DNA of 64,000 nt from Saprospiraceae bacterium (GTDB lineage Bacteria; Bacteroidota; Bacteroidia; Chitinophagales; Saprospiraceae), in contig JANWXM010000007.1 of the NCBI GenBank assembly GCA_025055285.1, positions 62,001 to 126,000 of the forward strand, written 5' to 3'. Both the position numbers and the translations under genes were made by a program. The notes under the pieces were generated by a model, which ran no database searches, was not told the DNA's origin, and saw only the letters and a program-made list of their open reading frames with translations. Below, in pieces: positions 16,369-26,314 of the stretch. Each line of letters opens with the position of its first letter. The stretch's first letter is position 1.

Positions 16369-17361
16369 TTAGAAAAGCCGCTCTGAGAGCTGAATAACCC
16401 ACGTTGCTGTAAACAGGCAAAGGTGAAATAATTCTGCAAATGGATTTCTCCGAAACGCCTCAAAAAGGTAGCTGTAAAAAACTCCTACACTCGGCATGCA
16501 CAGCAAGAAACCGTCCAGCGTTTCGCCAGGGCGGAAAAGCGCCGACAAAGTACCTGCTAAAAGAAACCAGTAAAGGAGGTCTATGTATTTCCTCACCTGA
16601 GTAATCCGCTTGTAGTAGTACGACCTGAAACCCAAAACAGCAATCAAAATTACAAGACCCAGGGCTATAACAGCTAAGCGTTGACGAAGGGCATCCGGCC
16701 AGACAAGATGCGGCCATGCGAAGGTATAAGCTACTTGGATGCGCCAGAAGGAGCCTAACTGGTCGTACCAGAACAACGCACTCTGAACAATGATAAAAAC
16801 AGTGAGTATCCCTACACCATAGACAGCTTGCTCTCGTGCTGAAAAAGGCCGCAGCGCAAAAAAACCTATAAACGCCATGAGCAAAAACCATAAACCCGGC
16901 GGATAGAGCAGCACTACTGCAGTAAACAAGATAGCAGTATCAAAGATAGAAGAGAAAACCAATGGCCGGCGATAGACCGAGAATATTTGCCACAACCCTA
17001 CGGGTATAAAAGAGCATACCAACAGCGCCGGCGAGAAGAACAAAAAATCGGGGATGAAAGAGGCCACTAAACCGTACGACAAACCCGGCATCCAGGTACG
17101 CTCTTCCATCATCCGATATTTATCTGTTAGGCGATTCACAACAATGGCTTGTAAGCAGACGAGAGCCGTTGCAATCCACGCCGAAGCCTGCGGAGAAAAG
17201 TTGAGGCCTCCGAACAACCATTGATAGACCCAACCTTGCGGCCCTTGCTCACTTGTTGGGGGCTCAGCCCATCCCAACAGGGTTGGCATCCGAAGGAGCA
17301 CAATGTACAAAATGAGCGGAAAGACCGCAAGGGACTCGTTTGTGCGGAATAAAGCAAGCAT
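16369..17361 (-). CDS. DUF6427 family integral membrane protein
   Basis: A 330-residue protein with about ten hydrophobic segments. The start MLALFRTNESLAVFPLI and the later RPLVFSSIFDTAILF segment match the DUF6427 family of Bacteroidota; function is unknown. Co-directional with purQ, 6 bases apart. Near-consensus -7 elements GACCTTTG and CATCTTTG occur on the minus strand at 17394-17401 and 17404-17411, giving a leader of about 30-40 bases. Confidence 0.75.
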   Translation of the reverse strand: MLALFRTNESLAVFPLILYIVLLRMPTLLGWAEPPTSEQGPQGWVYQWLFGGLNFSPQASAWIATALVCLQAIVVNRLTDKYRMMEERTWMPGLSYGLVASFIPDFLFFSPALLVCSFIPVGLWQIFSVYRRPLVFSSIFDTAILFTAVVLLYPPGLWFLLMAFIGFFALRPFSAREQAVYGVGILTVFIIVQSALFWYDQLGSFWRIQVAYTFAWPHLVWPDALRQRLAVIALGLVILIAVLGFRSYYYKRITQVRKYIDLLYWFLLAGTLSALFRPGETLDGFLLCMPSVGVFYSYLFEAFRRNPFAELFHLCLFTATWVIQLSERLF

Positions 17362-17837
17362 AAAAAAACGTCAGAAGATTGCAAGGCTTCAGACAAAGGT
17401 CGGCAAAGATGATAGACATGCAGGCAAAAATCGCCGCTTTCCACCTTCACTTCTTAAAAAATCGCGCAAAGCCACAAGCAGCCGCTAAAAACTAGTGCGC
17501 ACTGCGTGCCGCGAAAAAATTCTCCTACCTCCTCACACTTGACCAGGCCTCTGGTCTTCCAATTACTTTTAGTCCCCAGAGAAGCGCAGGCCTCTAGCGG
17601 ATGAAAGTCTTCTTATCTCGCGCCGGTCCTGCGCGAATCGACCTCATTTAAAGACGACTCGCCAATTTTTCTGTAGCTAAAGGGCCTCGATTTCTTCGAA
17701 GCAAAATTTTCCAATTGCTACTAGGTACTTGCCATTTCCCCTAGCGTTATCGGCAGTACAAAAGCTGAGGGTACCTCTACACCTCGCAAGTACGCATCTT
17801 ACCCAAGCCTGGAGAACAAGGCCCTGTTTATAAGAAG
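17362..17837. other. Gene-free stretch downstream of tRNA-Lys
   Basis: No convincing gene. A 6-bp hairpin GACCAG-GCCT-CTGGTC sits at 17541-17556 without a T-run. A minus-strand frame running from the tRNA to about 17677 has no recognisable domain and is probably fortuitous. Confidence 0.4.
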
Positions 17838-17910
17838 TGATCCCGATGGGACTCGAACCCATGACCCCTTGATTAAAAGTCAAGTGCTCTACCTGCTGAG
17901 CTACGGGATC
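17838..17910 (-). tRNA. tRNA-Lys (anticodon TTT)
   Basis: On the minus strand a 73-base cloverleaf: acceptor stem GATCCCG pairs with CGGGATC, D-arm GCTCAGCAGGTAGAGC, anticodon stem CTTGA/TCAAG with loop CTTTTAA (anticodon TTT), and T-arm ATGGGTTCGAGTCCCAT. The discriminator base is A. CCA is not encoded. A -7 element TATCTTTG lies just upstream at 17927-17934. Confidence 0.97.
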
Positions 17911-17926
17911 ATTCTAAAAACGGCTG

Positions 17927-17934
17927 CAAAGATA
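17927..17934 (-). promoter_or_regulatory. -7 element TATCTTTG for tRNA-Lys
   Basis: Exact TAnnTTTG match on the minus strand, 16 bases before the tRNA 5' end, so the primary transcript would start about 10 bases upstream of the mature tRNA. Confidence 0.7.
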
Positions 17935-18679
17935 CAGAGCTGTTTTAAACAAAGCGCTTCTTATATACCAAAAAAAATTTGGGAATTAAGAAGCATGCAG
18001 CGCCTCAAACCAAAAAATATTCATACAGATTTCGTCGTCGTGTTTATCGCATCCCTTTCTTCTTAGAGGAATAGCTTAAATTTTTCAAATGGCAGAAAAA
18101 ATATAGAACTTTAATCGCCGACTTAGCACTGCACACCGAGCACCCTCCATCAAAAAGGGCAGTAGAAAAACTATTGAGCAACAGGAAGCCTCCTAGCCAC
18201 GTACAATACTTTTAAGCTCACTCGGATCGATAACATCCGCCTGCTACCTGCAGCCCCAAGCCGCCTTTATAGACAATAGAAGACGTGATGGTTAACCGCC
18301 ACACCCTCGCACGTTTTCCTGAAGCGTCAAAGAACTCGTGCAAAATTTCTATCTACATCGCATTTGATTAAACTTTAAAACTAACTCAAAAGTTTTTACT
18401 CTAGAGAACTATTCAGCCTTTTTCTTTTCAACAAAAAACGAAGAAATCTTCTAGCGGGCTAAAAGAGAAAAGGCAATCGATCTACCGCCCAGATTTGCTT
18501 GGCCAATGGGCTAACGAAATGAGGCCACATTTACATTTAAAGGAAAGACCTGTGCTAAGTTAGCCAGTTGAAGAGTTCATCTTGAAGCAACCTTTGATTC
18601 ATTCAAAAAAAAAATAGCCATATATAAGGCAATAAACTATGAAGATGTAATTCGAAACTAATACGGAGCATTAGCTAGC
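17935..18679. other. Gene-free stretch
   Basis: About 745 bases with no gene, hairpin or recognised repeat. Composition is AT-richer than the coding neighbours. Reading both strands across frames did not reveal a family I could name. Confidence 0.4.
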
Positions 18680-20149
18680 CTACTGCGACCAATAGCGATA
18701 CTCCGTAGTATCTTGAGGTCGAAAGTAGCGAGCGGGTAGGTCATCGAAGGGATAATTTTTAAACTCACTTAAGAAAAGTCTCGGTCGAGTACGAAGAGAA
18801 TCAAACCGCTGAGGATCTTCGTCAATCACCAAGCAACGAGCGCTATCAGGGTGTTCCAGACTAGAAAGCATTAGGAATTCGAAGGCCGAGCCCCATGACA
18901 GAATAAGCGTATCCATAGGCACCTGGTTTTCGGCCACAATCCATTTGCGGTGTCCCACTCGACTTGTTTGTCTCAAAAAATGACGTTCCCAGTCCATCCG
19001 TGTAGTCCAAGTTGAATGCGCCAGCGCAATGCGCAAAAGACCAGCAACTACCACCGCGCTGACAGGTATCCACAGGCGATGAGTAGGTAAAAGGCTGGGA
19101 AGAACACTGAATACCCAAGGCACAGCGACCATGATGCCTAGGGGCAGATATAGGTTTTCCATATAAAATTGCGGCGCGCCGTAGTGGTGCGGTACGTTGA
19201 CCATAAAAACGAATACTACTGGCCCAAGGGCCGAGAGTAAGGCCAGCGCCCATCGCTGATACCACATAAGGAAAGCGATATTAAACACAAAAACAATTAG
19301 TAACACGTAATAGTCAGTTGCTAACCACTGTAGAAAATCCCGTTGGCTTTTAAGGTGGAGCCAATCTGGCCACAACTCGGCAAAAGCGCGCGAGCGCTCA
19401 AGGGCCATATTGTCGTACCAATCTAGCGGCAATATAAAATACTTAACGGTGAAACAGGCTGCAAAAAGCACAGCTAAGAGGGCGTAATTTCGCTTGCGTA
19501 CACGCGACGCAGCTGCATCAAACCAGAAATACGCCGCGCAAAAGGTGAAGGCATGTAATACGAGAGGATGAAAATAGAAAGCCGTAATAACAGCACCCAC
19601 AACTAGAGGGTATTCCCATAGGGAAAAGGAGCGTGGGGTTTCGCGTGCATGAGTCCAAGCCAACAAAGCGGCCAAAAAAGTTAGCCCCTGAGGCATTTCA
19701 GAGAGCCAGTAGAAAGTATGGGTGGTCATCAAGGTATTTACTAGCAAAAGAATCAAGCCCCAACGCCACTGCTTAAAGCAAAGAAGGACGATGGCAAACA
19801 GAACAGCGGCGTAAAGGATATGACCTAGCGAATAGGTCAACAATACGCCTTTAAGCGATAATCCCAGCGCCTGAGCTGCCCAGGGAAAGACCTGTGTGGC
19901 TGCTGCACCAAAGCGCCCGCTCTGGATCTGTAATTCGCCCGTACGAAGGATGTGAAACCCTTGAAAGGCCATGTCTAAAAGTGTCATGCGCTCTAGATAG
20001 AAGATTGCAGCCAGTAAGATAAGGGCGCCATAAGTAAACGCGCCCAGTTGCAGAGTGAAGCGCCAGGCAGCAGCCTCGTCGGCTAAGCTAGAGCGAGAAG
20101 AAAATAATACAGGTCGGATAGAAAGGCCGTACGGGTTTCGAAATAGCAT
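18680..20149 (-). CDS. Polytopic membrane protein, glycosyltransferase-like topology
   Basis: 489 residues with roughly ten to twelve hydrophobic segments. The C-terminal 100 residues form a soluble domain with TLILSWGSAFEFLMLSSLE and DIDEDPQRFDSL-like stretches. The overall layout (many helices then a C-terminal periplasmic domain) resembles GT-C type membrane glycosyltransferases, but the expected acidic motif in the first loop is not clear, so the class is only a suggestion. ATG 20149 is preceded by a -7 element TAAGTTTG at 20179-20186. Confidence 0.6.
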   Translation of the reverse strand: MLFRNPYGLSIRPVLFSSRSSLADEAAAWRFTLQLGAFTYGALILLAAIFYLERMTLLDMAFQGFHILRTGELQIQSGRFGAAATQVFPWAAQALGLSLKGVLLTYSLGHILYAAVLFAIVLLCFKQWRWGLILLLVNTLMTTHTFYWLSEMPQGLTFLAALLAWTHARETPRSFSLWEYPLVVGAVITAFYFHPLVLHAFTFCAAYFWFDAAASRVRKRNYALLAVLFAACFTVKYFILPLDWYDNMALERSRAFAELWPDWLHLKSQRDFLQWLATDYYVLLIVFVFNIAFLMWYQRWALALLSALGPVVFVFMVNVPHHYGAPQFYMENLYLPLGIMVAVPWVFSVLPSLLPTHRLWIPVSAVVVAGLLRIALAHSTWTTRMDWERHFLRQTSRVGHRKWIVAENQVPMDTLILSWGSAFEFLMLSSLEHPDSARCLVIDEDPQRFDSLRTRPRLFLSEFKNYPFDDLPARYFRPQDTTEYRYWSQ

Positions 20150-20178
20150 CTAGTCGCAATCCGCTCGCGAATTGATGG

Positions 20179-20186
20179 CAAACTTA
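20179..20186 (-). promoter_or_regulatory. -7 element TAAGTTTG
   Basis: Matches TAnnTTTG on the minus strand about 30 bases before the start of the membrane protein gene ending at 18680. Confidence 0.5.
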
Positions 20187-20304
20187 AGGGAGACCGCACT
20201 AATTTCGCGGCGCTGCTTTCGTTTTTTATAAAAGACGAAAATGAGAATACCTCAGCTAGCGTTGAGGAACACGTTTTTGCTTGGTTTCTTAAACACCCGC
20301 TCAT

Positions 20305-23300
20305 ATGGCCTTTTCTCGGAAAAATATCCTCACCCTCCTAGTGATAGGACTAACCGGATGGGCAGCAGCCCAGCAAACGACTATCTACACAGAGGCCAAT
20401 GCGGCCTACAAACGAGGAATAGACTTCTACAACCTACGTCTCTATGGCCTTGCGCAGAAGGAGTTCCGCGAAGCAATGGACCTACTTCGGCCAGTTAACG
20501 AACCAGATTGGATTGCTTTAAAGACCGATGCAGCACTCCAATTTGCCAAGTGTGCTGTACGCATGGAACATCCAGAGGCAGAAAAACTCGTCTTTGATAT
20601 TTTGCGCAGCCAAGCACCGTCGCCCGAAGCGAGCCAGGCTGCGTTGGAAATTGGCAATTACTACTTTGACAATAAAAAATACGACCAAGCCATCGCGTAC
20701 TATGATATGGCTCCCAAAGAAGCACCGTCTAGCCTCGTACGCGATGAAATTCGCTTTAAGCAAGGTTACAGCTATTTCGTTACCAAGCGCTTCGCCCAAG
20801 CAAAATCGGTCTTTGCTTCGTTGCGCGAAAACCCGCGTAGCCCTTGGTACTACGCCGCCAACTACTATTATGGCTCATGCGCTTACTTAGAAGGTCGCTA
20901 TGATGAGGCGGCCTCCGCCTTTCGCCGATGTGAAGACTCTCCAGAATACGGTAAAAGCATACCTTATCATCTAACGCAAGTCTTTTTTGCTCAAAAAAAA
21001 TACGACCAAGTTATTGCCTACGGCAGCACCAAAGCCCAGGACGATAAAATACGCAACCGAGCAGAGCTAAACCAGTTAGTCGGCAGGGCATACTTCGAGA
21101 AAGGCGACTTTAAGCGCGCCTTGCCCTACTTGGAATTTGCTGCTAAAGAGGGCGCACCGATGACCTCTGCTGATTTTTATCAGTTGGGCTATGCACAATA
21201 TCAAGCGGGCTTCTACCAGCAGGCTATAGTCAATTTCGAAGCTCAAACAAAATACGACCGAAACAATGCCATGGGTCAAAGCGGTCTGTATCATCTAGCA
21301 GACTGTTACCTGCGCACAAACAACAAGTTCGCTGCTCGAACCGCCTTTGGGCAGGCGGCAGCACTCGACTTCAATCCTGCTATCAAAGAAGATGCGCAAA
21401 TTAATTACGCTAAACTAAGCATCGAACTGAAATTTGACCGCGATGCCCTAGTGGCGCTTCAAAGCATCCCGCCTGGTTCTCGGCACTATGAAGATGCTCA
21501 AGCGTTGCTGGGTGAAATGTTCCTTAGCACCCGAGACTACGAAAGAGCCATCACTACACTGGAGAAAATCTCTAACCGCACGGCACGCCTGAACGAGATC
21601 TACCAGCAAGTAACCTACCTACGCGGCTTGCAGCTGTACCAAAACAATCAAATCGAAGAGGCCCGCCGCATGTTTAATAAGTCTCTTGAGACTCCTACGA
21701 ACAAGCGTATAGCAGCCTTGTGCTCTTTCTGGTTAGGCGCTATCGCCAACGAGAAAGGCGAATACAACTTTAGTAAAAATCATCTCGCCTCCTTTCTGAC
21801 ACAGGCCAGAAACTACAATGATCTGCCCGAAGAGAGCAGCCTGTACATGGCCAATTACATTCAGGGTTACAACTTGATGAAACTAAATGACTTTACCGGC
21901 GCGCTAACGCACTTTAAGGCAGCCGTAGAAGGCATAAAGCGCGAACTGCGCAACATCCAATCCGACCAGATTAAAACGGCTGTGCTAACGGATGCCATCC
22001 TTCGGGCTGGCGATTGCCATTTCAAACGGAATCAATATCGCGAAGCTCTCGCCTATTACAACGAAGCTATTGAGCGAAAAAACGACGGCTTCGAGTACGC
22101 CCTCTATCAAAAAGCCATCATTAAGGGCCTGACCGGCGCACCTCTAGATAAAATTATTGCTTTAGAGGACTTAGTGTCAAAATATCCGAATAGCCGCTTT
22201 GCTGACGACGCTCTTTTCCAAATTGGCGATACTTACATGGAATTGGGCCGACTCGAACAGGCATTATCGGCCTTCCGCCGAATCGTCTCGGAATACCGCA
22301 ACCGCTCAGCGCTCGTTAACCGCTCTTTACTCAAATTGGGCTTAATTTCCTATAACCAAGGCAACTCCTCGGCCGCAATCAATTACTATAAGCAAGTGAT
22401 GGCTAACAACCCTGAGCCAAATGAAGCCAAGGACGCTCTAGCTGCTTTGGAAGAAATTTACGTGCGCGATCTAAACCGTCCAGACGAGTACTTTGCCTTC
22501 TTAAATACTGTCCCAGGCTATAGTGTAACCAGTGCAGCTAAAGACAGCGTAACTTTTTTAGCGGCAGAGGTGCAGTATCAAAATGGCCGTTACCAGCAAG
22601 CTATTGACGGTTTCACGAACTACCTCGCTCAGTTCCCCAACGGCCGCTACGTGCTTCAGGCGTACTTCTTGCGGGCTGAAAGCTACGCCCATCGAAGCAT
22701 AAACAAGCCTGATCTGGCTCGTAAAGACTATGCCTATGTCGTGAGCAAAGGACCGAGTCGCTTCTATACGCGGGCAGCAGAAAAGGCCGCCTTACTCGCC
22801 TTTCAGGCACAACAGTACAGCGAAGCGCTGGATTTCGCGCGCAAGTGGGAGGAGTCTGCTACTTCAGAAGCCTCTCGTTTCGAGGCGCAGGTGCTGCTTA
22901 TGCGCACAGCATACGCTACGAAGAATTACTCAACCTTAAACGAGTATGCCCAGAAAGTGGCCAATGCTTCGATGGCTTCTGCCGAACAACTAGCAACTGC
23001 TAATTATTACCTAGGAAAAATGGCCTACGATAATGGAGACCTGGTGCGCGCCCGTCCTTACTTGGAGCGAGTGACTCAAACCTCCACGACTGAAATCATG
23101 GCCGAGTCATATCACCTGTTAGCGCAAATCTTGTACAGACAGCGCCAATATCGGCAAGCGGAAGACCTCATCATCAACGCCAATCAAGCTAGTGCCGGTT
23201 ACGACGATTGGATCGCCCGTAACCTTATCCTCTTGTCGGATGTATACCTGGCTCAAAACGACAAAAGTAGTGCAGCTGCCGCATTGGAGGCTGTTCTGGA

Positions 23301-23430
23301 TAATTACAAAGGCGACCCACAGATCCTCCAGGAAGCGCGTATCAAATACAATCAACTCAATTTCCGACCGAACCAACAGCCGCGTGGAATACGGTCACCA
23401 GATGTTATCGACTTTGAAGGCGGCAATTGA
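20305..23430 (+). CDS. Large exported tetratricopeptide-repeat protein
   Basis: A 1041-residue protein with a signal peptide (KNILTLLVIGLTGWAAAQ) and TPR-type helical repeats over nearly its whole length. Typical units are YDQAIAYYDMAPKEAPSS, FDRALPYLEF-like repeats and FADDALFQIGDTYMELGRL. It should act in the periplasm or at the outer membrane as a protein-binding scaffold. It is followed 46 bases later by an outer-membrane barrel gene on the same strand; a partnership is inferred. I do not know a named family function. No TAnnTTTG element is evident immediately upstream. Confidence 0.85.
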   Translation: MAFSRKNILTLLVIGLTGWAAAQQTTIYTEANAAYKRGIDFYNLRLYGLAQKEFREAMDLLRPVNEPDWIALKTDAALQFAKCAVRMEHPEAEKLVFDILRSQAPSPEASQAALEIGNYYFDNKKYDQAIAYYDMAPKEAPSSLVRDEIRFKQGYSYFVTKRFAQAKSVFASLRENPRSPWYYAANYYYGSCAYLEGRYDEAASAFRRCEDSPEYGKSIPYHLTQVFFAQKKYDQVIAYGSTKAQDDKIRNRAELNQLVGRAYFEKGDFKRALPYLEFAAKEGAPMTSADFYQLGYAQYQAGFYQQAIVNFEAQTKYDRNNAMGQSGLYHLADCYLRTNNKFAARTAFGQAAALDFNPAIKEDAQINYAKLSIELKFDRDALVALQSIPPGSRHYEDAQALLGEMFLSTRDYERAITTLEKISNRTARLNEIYQQVTYLRGLQLYQNNQIEEARRMFNKSLETPTNKRIAALCSFWLGAIANEKGEYNFSKNHLASFLTQARNYNDLPEESSLYMANYIQGYNLMKLNDFTGALTHFKAAVEGIKRELRNIQSDQIKTAVLTDAILRAGDCHFKRNQYREALAYYNEAIERKNDGFEYALYQKAIIKGLTGAPLDKIIALEDLVSKYPNSRFADDALFQIGDTYMELGRLEQALSAFRRIVSEYRNRSALVNRSLLKLGLISYNQGNSSAAINYYKQVMANNPEPNEAKDALAALEEIYVRDLNRPDEYFAFLNTVPGYSVTSAAKDSVTFLAAEVQYQNGRYQQAIDGFTNYLAQFPNGRYVLQAYFLRAESYAHRSINKPDLARKDYAYVVSKGPSRFYTRAAEKAALLAFQAQQYSEALDFARKWEESATSEASRFEAQVLLMRTAYATKNYSTLNEYAQKVANASMASAEQLATANYYLGKMAYDNGDLVRARPYLERVTQTSTTEIMAESYHLLAQILYRQRQYRQAEDLIINANQASAGYDDWIARNLILLSDVYLAQNDKSSAAAALEAVLDNYKGDPQILQEARIKYNQLNFRPNQQPRGIRSPDVIDFEGGN

Positions 23431-23476
23431 CACGTCTATCTCAACGATATTTTTCACAGAACATTGTTAATCAATT

Positions 23477-25117
23477 ATGTGTATTTTCAAAATAAAGAAA
23501 TACGTCCCTCTCATCATCGGTCTTGCTGCTCTACTTCCCAGTGCGCAAGCTCAACGCGACCTGCCCACCGAACAAGTAAGCATCATTAAAGACTTCGACG
23601 CACGCCTCCTAGAATCCAATAAGATCAACGTACCGCCCTCGCTTCCACCCTTGGACACTGTTTCTAAACGCTTTGACTACTTAGTGCCTCCGCGCCCACA
23701 GGCTGTCGCCTACGAGGTACCCACCTTACGCCCGCTGAGCATGCGCACTGTGCGACCAGAGAAGCCGTTCAATGGCTTTGCCAAACTCGGTGGCGGTGCA
23801 CCCAACCAGTACTGGGGCGAAGCAGGCTATGCTTTTCAGGTGAAAGACAAGTTTGATGGAAAAGCGTGGTTTCGCCATCATCAAGCTAACAATAAGAAGC
23901 TGGAAAATCAACGCTTCGCTAACAATGATGCCTATTTGAACTTCAATTATTATCTGGAGAACAACCTCGCTGTCGAGGGAACAGGTCGGTATTCTGCTGA
24001 CCGCGTCTTTTTTTACGGCTATGATCACGATTCATTGCAATTCAACGCCGACCAAGTGCGCCAGGAGTTCAACTTGTTCGAAATTCGAGGGCGCTTGTAT
24101 AACAGCCAGCGCAACGACCTTGACCTAAACTTTAGTGTAGCGCCCCTATTCTACCGCCTAAGCGACTACTATTCCAACGGGGAGACAGGTTTTGCTCTTG
24201 ACTTACAACTAACAAAATGGTTCGCTCAACGACACGCTTTACGGGTCGGCATCCGGCCTGACCTTACCTCATACAACGATACAGCAAAACAGAAGCTAAA
24301 TAATATCTATCTACAACCGAGCCTCTCTCTTCACTTCAGTTTCTTGCGCCTTAAATTGGGAGGTAACTTCGTGAACAATCGCGATGAGTTCTCCATCTTT
24401 CCTGACGCTGAAGTGTTAGTGCGCTTATGGGGCGATGGCGTTCAGGTCTTTGGCGGGGCTACAGGCGATTTGCGCAAGAACACCTATCGCTCGATGAGCG
24501 AGTATAATCCGTTTTTGCAGATGCGCGCTTCTCGCTTGCGCAATACGGTGTGGCGTGAATTTTACGGAGGCGTAAAAGGCAACTTCGGTTGGTTTAACTA
24601 CGAAGGACGCCTTTCTTATGGCAGAGCGGCGAATCTCGCTCTTTTTCAGACGCAGTACGACTCTATTGGCCGACCAGGTATTACCCGTTTCCGAACGGTT
24701 TACGATTCGGTACAGATCTTCGGCGTCTCAGGCGCGGTCAATGTTCAAGTTAGCGATGCGATCGTAGTGAGCGGCACAGCGAGTTATCGCGCTTTTGAGC
24801 TGAGCAACGAAAATGAAGCGTGGGGGTTGCCCAACCTAGAGGTGAACGCACGCGTGTTGTTCCAGCCTTATGAAGGTAAAATCACGCTGAAAGGAGAGCT
24901 GTACCTCGCCGACGATATTCCCTTTCGCAATCAAGCAGACCAGCCCAGTTTTACCGATTTGCTCTTTGACCTCAACGCGGGTGCTACTATGCAAATCACT
25001 GACTACGTTGGCATCTTTTTGGACCTCAACAACATTCTCAACAACCGACGCGAACGTTGGTTAAGTTATCCGATGTTGGGTATCAATATACTAGGCGGTG
25101 CGACAGTGCGGTTTTAA
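23477..25117 (+). CDS. Outer-membrane beta-barrel protein
   Basis: 546 residues. A signal peptide ending LLPSAQAQ is followed by a proline-rich periplasmic segment (about 40-95, PPSLPPLDTVSKRFDYLVPP) and then amphipathic beta-strands to the end, for example LAVEGTGRYSADRVFFYGY. It closes with LGGATVRF, whose terminal Phe is typical of barrel proteins handled by the BAM machinery. It resembles the barrel part of TonB-dependent receptors without a plug domain. It probably works with the TPR protein encoded just upstream. Substrate is unknown. Confidence 0.8.
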   Translation: MCIFKIKKYVPLIIGLAALLPSAQAQRDLPTEQVSIIKDFDARLLESNKINVPPSLPPLDTVSKRFDYLVPPRPQAVAYEVPTLRPLSMRTVRPEKPFNGFAKLGGGAPNQYWGEAGYAFQVKDKFDGKAWFRHHQANNKKLENQRFANNDAYLNFNYYLENNLAVEGTGRYSADRVFFYGYDHDSLQFNADQVRQEFNLFEIRGRLYNSQRNDLDLNFSVAPLFYRLSDYYSNGETGFALDLQLTKWFAQRHALRVGIRPDLTSYNDTAKQKLNNIYLQPSLSLHFSFLRLKLGGNFVNNRDEFSIFPDAEVLVRLWGDGVQVFGGATGDLRKNTYRSMSEYNPFLQMRASRLRNTVWREFYGGVKGNFGWFNYEGRLSYGRAANLALFQTQYDSIGRPGITRFRTVYDSVQIFGVSGAVNVQVSDAIVVSGTASYRAFELSNENEAWGLPNLEVNARVLFQPYEGKITLKGELYLADDIPFRNQADQPSFTDLLFDLNAGATMQITDYVGIFLDLNNILNNRRERWLSYPMLGINILGGATVRF

Positions 25118-25192
25118 CCAATTCTTTCCTCTGCTTTTGAGGAGCATTTGTGCCAACGTCTCTTCCACAAACGTCTTATTCGTCATAGATTC

Positions 25193-25792
25193 ATGATTGA
25201 AATAGATTGGGAGTACCGCTGGCAAACAGGCCAAACGGGGTGGGATTTGGGTCAACCATCGCCGCCATTATGTCGTTATGCCGACCAGATACCGTTGGAA
25301 CGGCGCTGCTTGCATGTGCTTATTCCTGGTTGTGGCAATGCCTACGAGGCGGAATACCTGCTCGACCAGGGCTTTACGAATATTACGGTTGTAGACATTG
25401 CGCCTACGGTTGTAAAGAGCCTTCAGCGGCGCATGGATGCCACGCGTACGGGATGGCGCTCCTCTCTACGCATTTTGTGCGCTGATTTCTTTTCTCTCGA
25501 GGGAACGTACGATCTTGTCCTAGAGCAAACATTTTTTTGCGCCCTCGATCCGGCACTGCGTCCTCACTATGCCCGCCAAATGCACCGCTTGTTGGCGCCT
25601 GGTGGCACATTAGCTGGAGTACTTTTTGATCGAGACTTTGAAAACGGTCCACCCTTCGGCGGTCATGCTGAGGAGTATCGAACTCTTTTCGAACCGCTTT
25701 TTCACATCCACACTCTCGCACGTTGTTATAATTCTGTGCCCCCTCGGGCCGGTACCGAAGTCTTCATTATCCTCAAGAAGATTACTGCTTAG
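25193..25792 (+). CDS. Thiopurine methyltransferase-like SAM-dependent methyltransferase
   Basis: A 199-residue class I methyltransferase of the TPMT type. The start IDWEYRWQTGQTGWDLGQPS matches the family's xxWxxrWxxgxtxWdxgxps pattern. Motif I is VLIPGCGNAYEAEYLLDQGF, followed by VVDIAPTVV and YDLVLEQTFFCALDP. Bacterial relatives methylate sulfur, selenium or halide substrates; the substrate here is unknown. An in-frame TTG at 25148 was rejected for ATG 25193. Its stop overlaps the stop of the convergent UPF0158 gene by four bases. Confidence 0.85.
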   Translation: MIEIDWEYRWQTGQTGWDLGQPSPPLCRYADQIPLERRCLHVLIPGCGNAYEAEYLLDQGFTNITVVDIAPTVVKSLQRRMDATRTGWRSSLRILCADFFSLEGTYDLVLEQTFFCALDPALRPHYARQMHRLLAPGGTLAGVLFDRDFENGPPFGGHAEEYRTLFEPLFHIHTLARCYNSVPPRAGTEVFIILKKITA

Positions 25793-26205
25793 TCCCAGGC
25801 TTCGGCTAGGCGCCCTATGGCGTATTCCTTTATCCGAGCTAATCTATAAGCAGTCCAAGCTTCGGCTTCATCAGAAGATTCTACCATATGTCTAAAATGC
25901 CGGAAAGGTTTTGGGCTACGCAAAGCTTCTAAAAGACGGGTGCGCAAGCGCTCATCCTGCACCTGATTAGCAAAATCCTGCATCATGCGAAAAGCGTCCT
26001 TTGCAGAGGGCAGCGCAATTTCGATAAAGTCTCCAGCCGCTTCCTCTATTCGACTTCGAATGGCTTCATATTCGTCTATAGCTTCTAACTCTCCCCAGCG
26101 GTCTGGATGAGGGTAGCTAAGTACCTCGAACGTGCGTTTATGTACAAACACGACGAAACCCATGTCTAATAAATCAGCGACTTCTTGAAGCACGCTGTCG
26201 TCCAT
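25789..26205 (-). CDS. UPF0158 family protein
   Basis: A 138-residue soluble protein. MDDSVLQEVADLLDMGFVVF, HKRTFEVLSYP and FRHFRHMVESS followed by EAWTAYRLARIKEYA match UPF0158, a family of unknown function. An in-frame TTG at 26295 would add 30 residues without family similarity, so ATG 26205 is preferred. It is divergent from the bacilliredoxin gene with a gap of about 110 bases. Confidence 0.8.
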   Translation of the reverse strand: MDDSVLQEVADLLDMGFVVFVHKRTFEVLSYPHPDRWGELEAIDEYEAIRSRIEEAAGDFIEIALPSAKDAFRMMQDFANQVQDERLRTRLLEALRSPKPFRHFRHMVESSDEAEAWTAYRLARIKEYAIGRLAEAWD

Positions 26206-26314
26206 ATGAAGCACATCTTTTGCCCAGCAAAATATGGCCTTTATTCCTAAACCTTTCGCGATTTTTGCTGTTATTCTTAAGCTGTTAAATATCAATCAAA
26301 TAGTACGTTGACCT

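Noticed and set aside
17677-17883. Minus-strand frame running out of tRNA-Lys.
   Set aside because: It begins within the tRNA sequence and shows no family motif; probably fortuitous.
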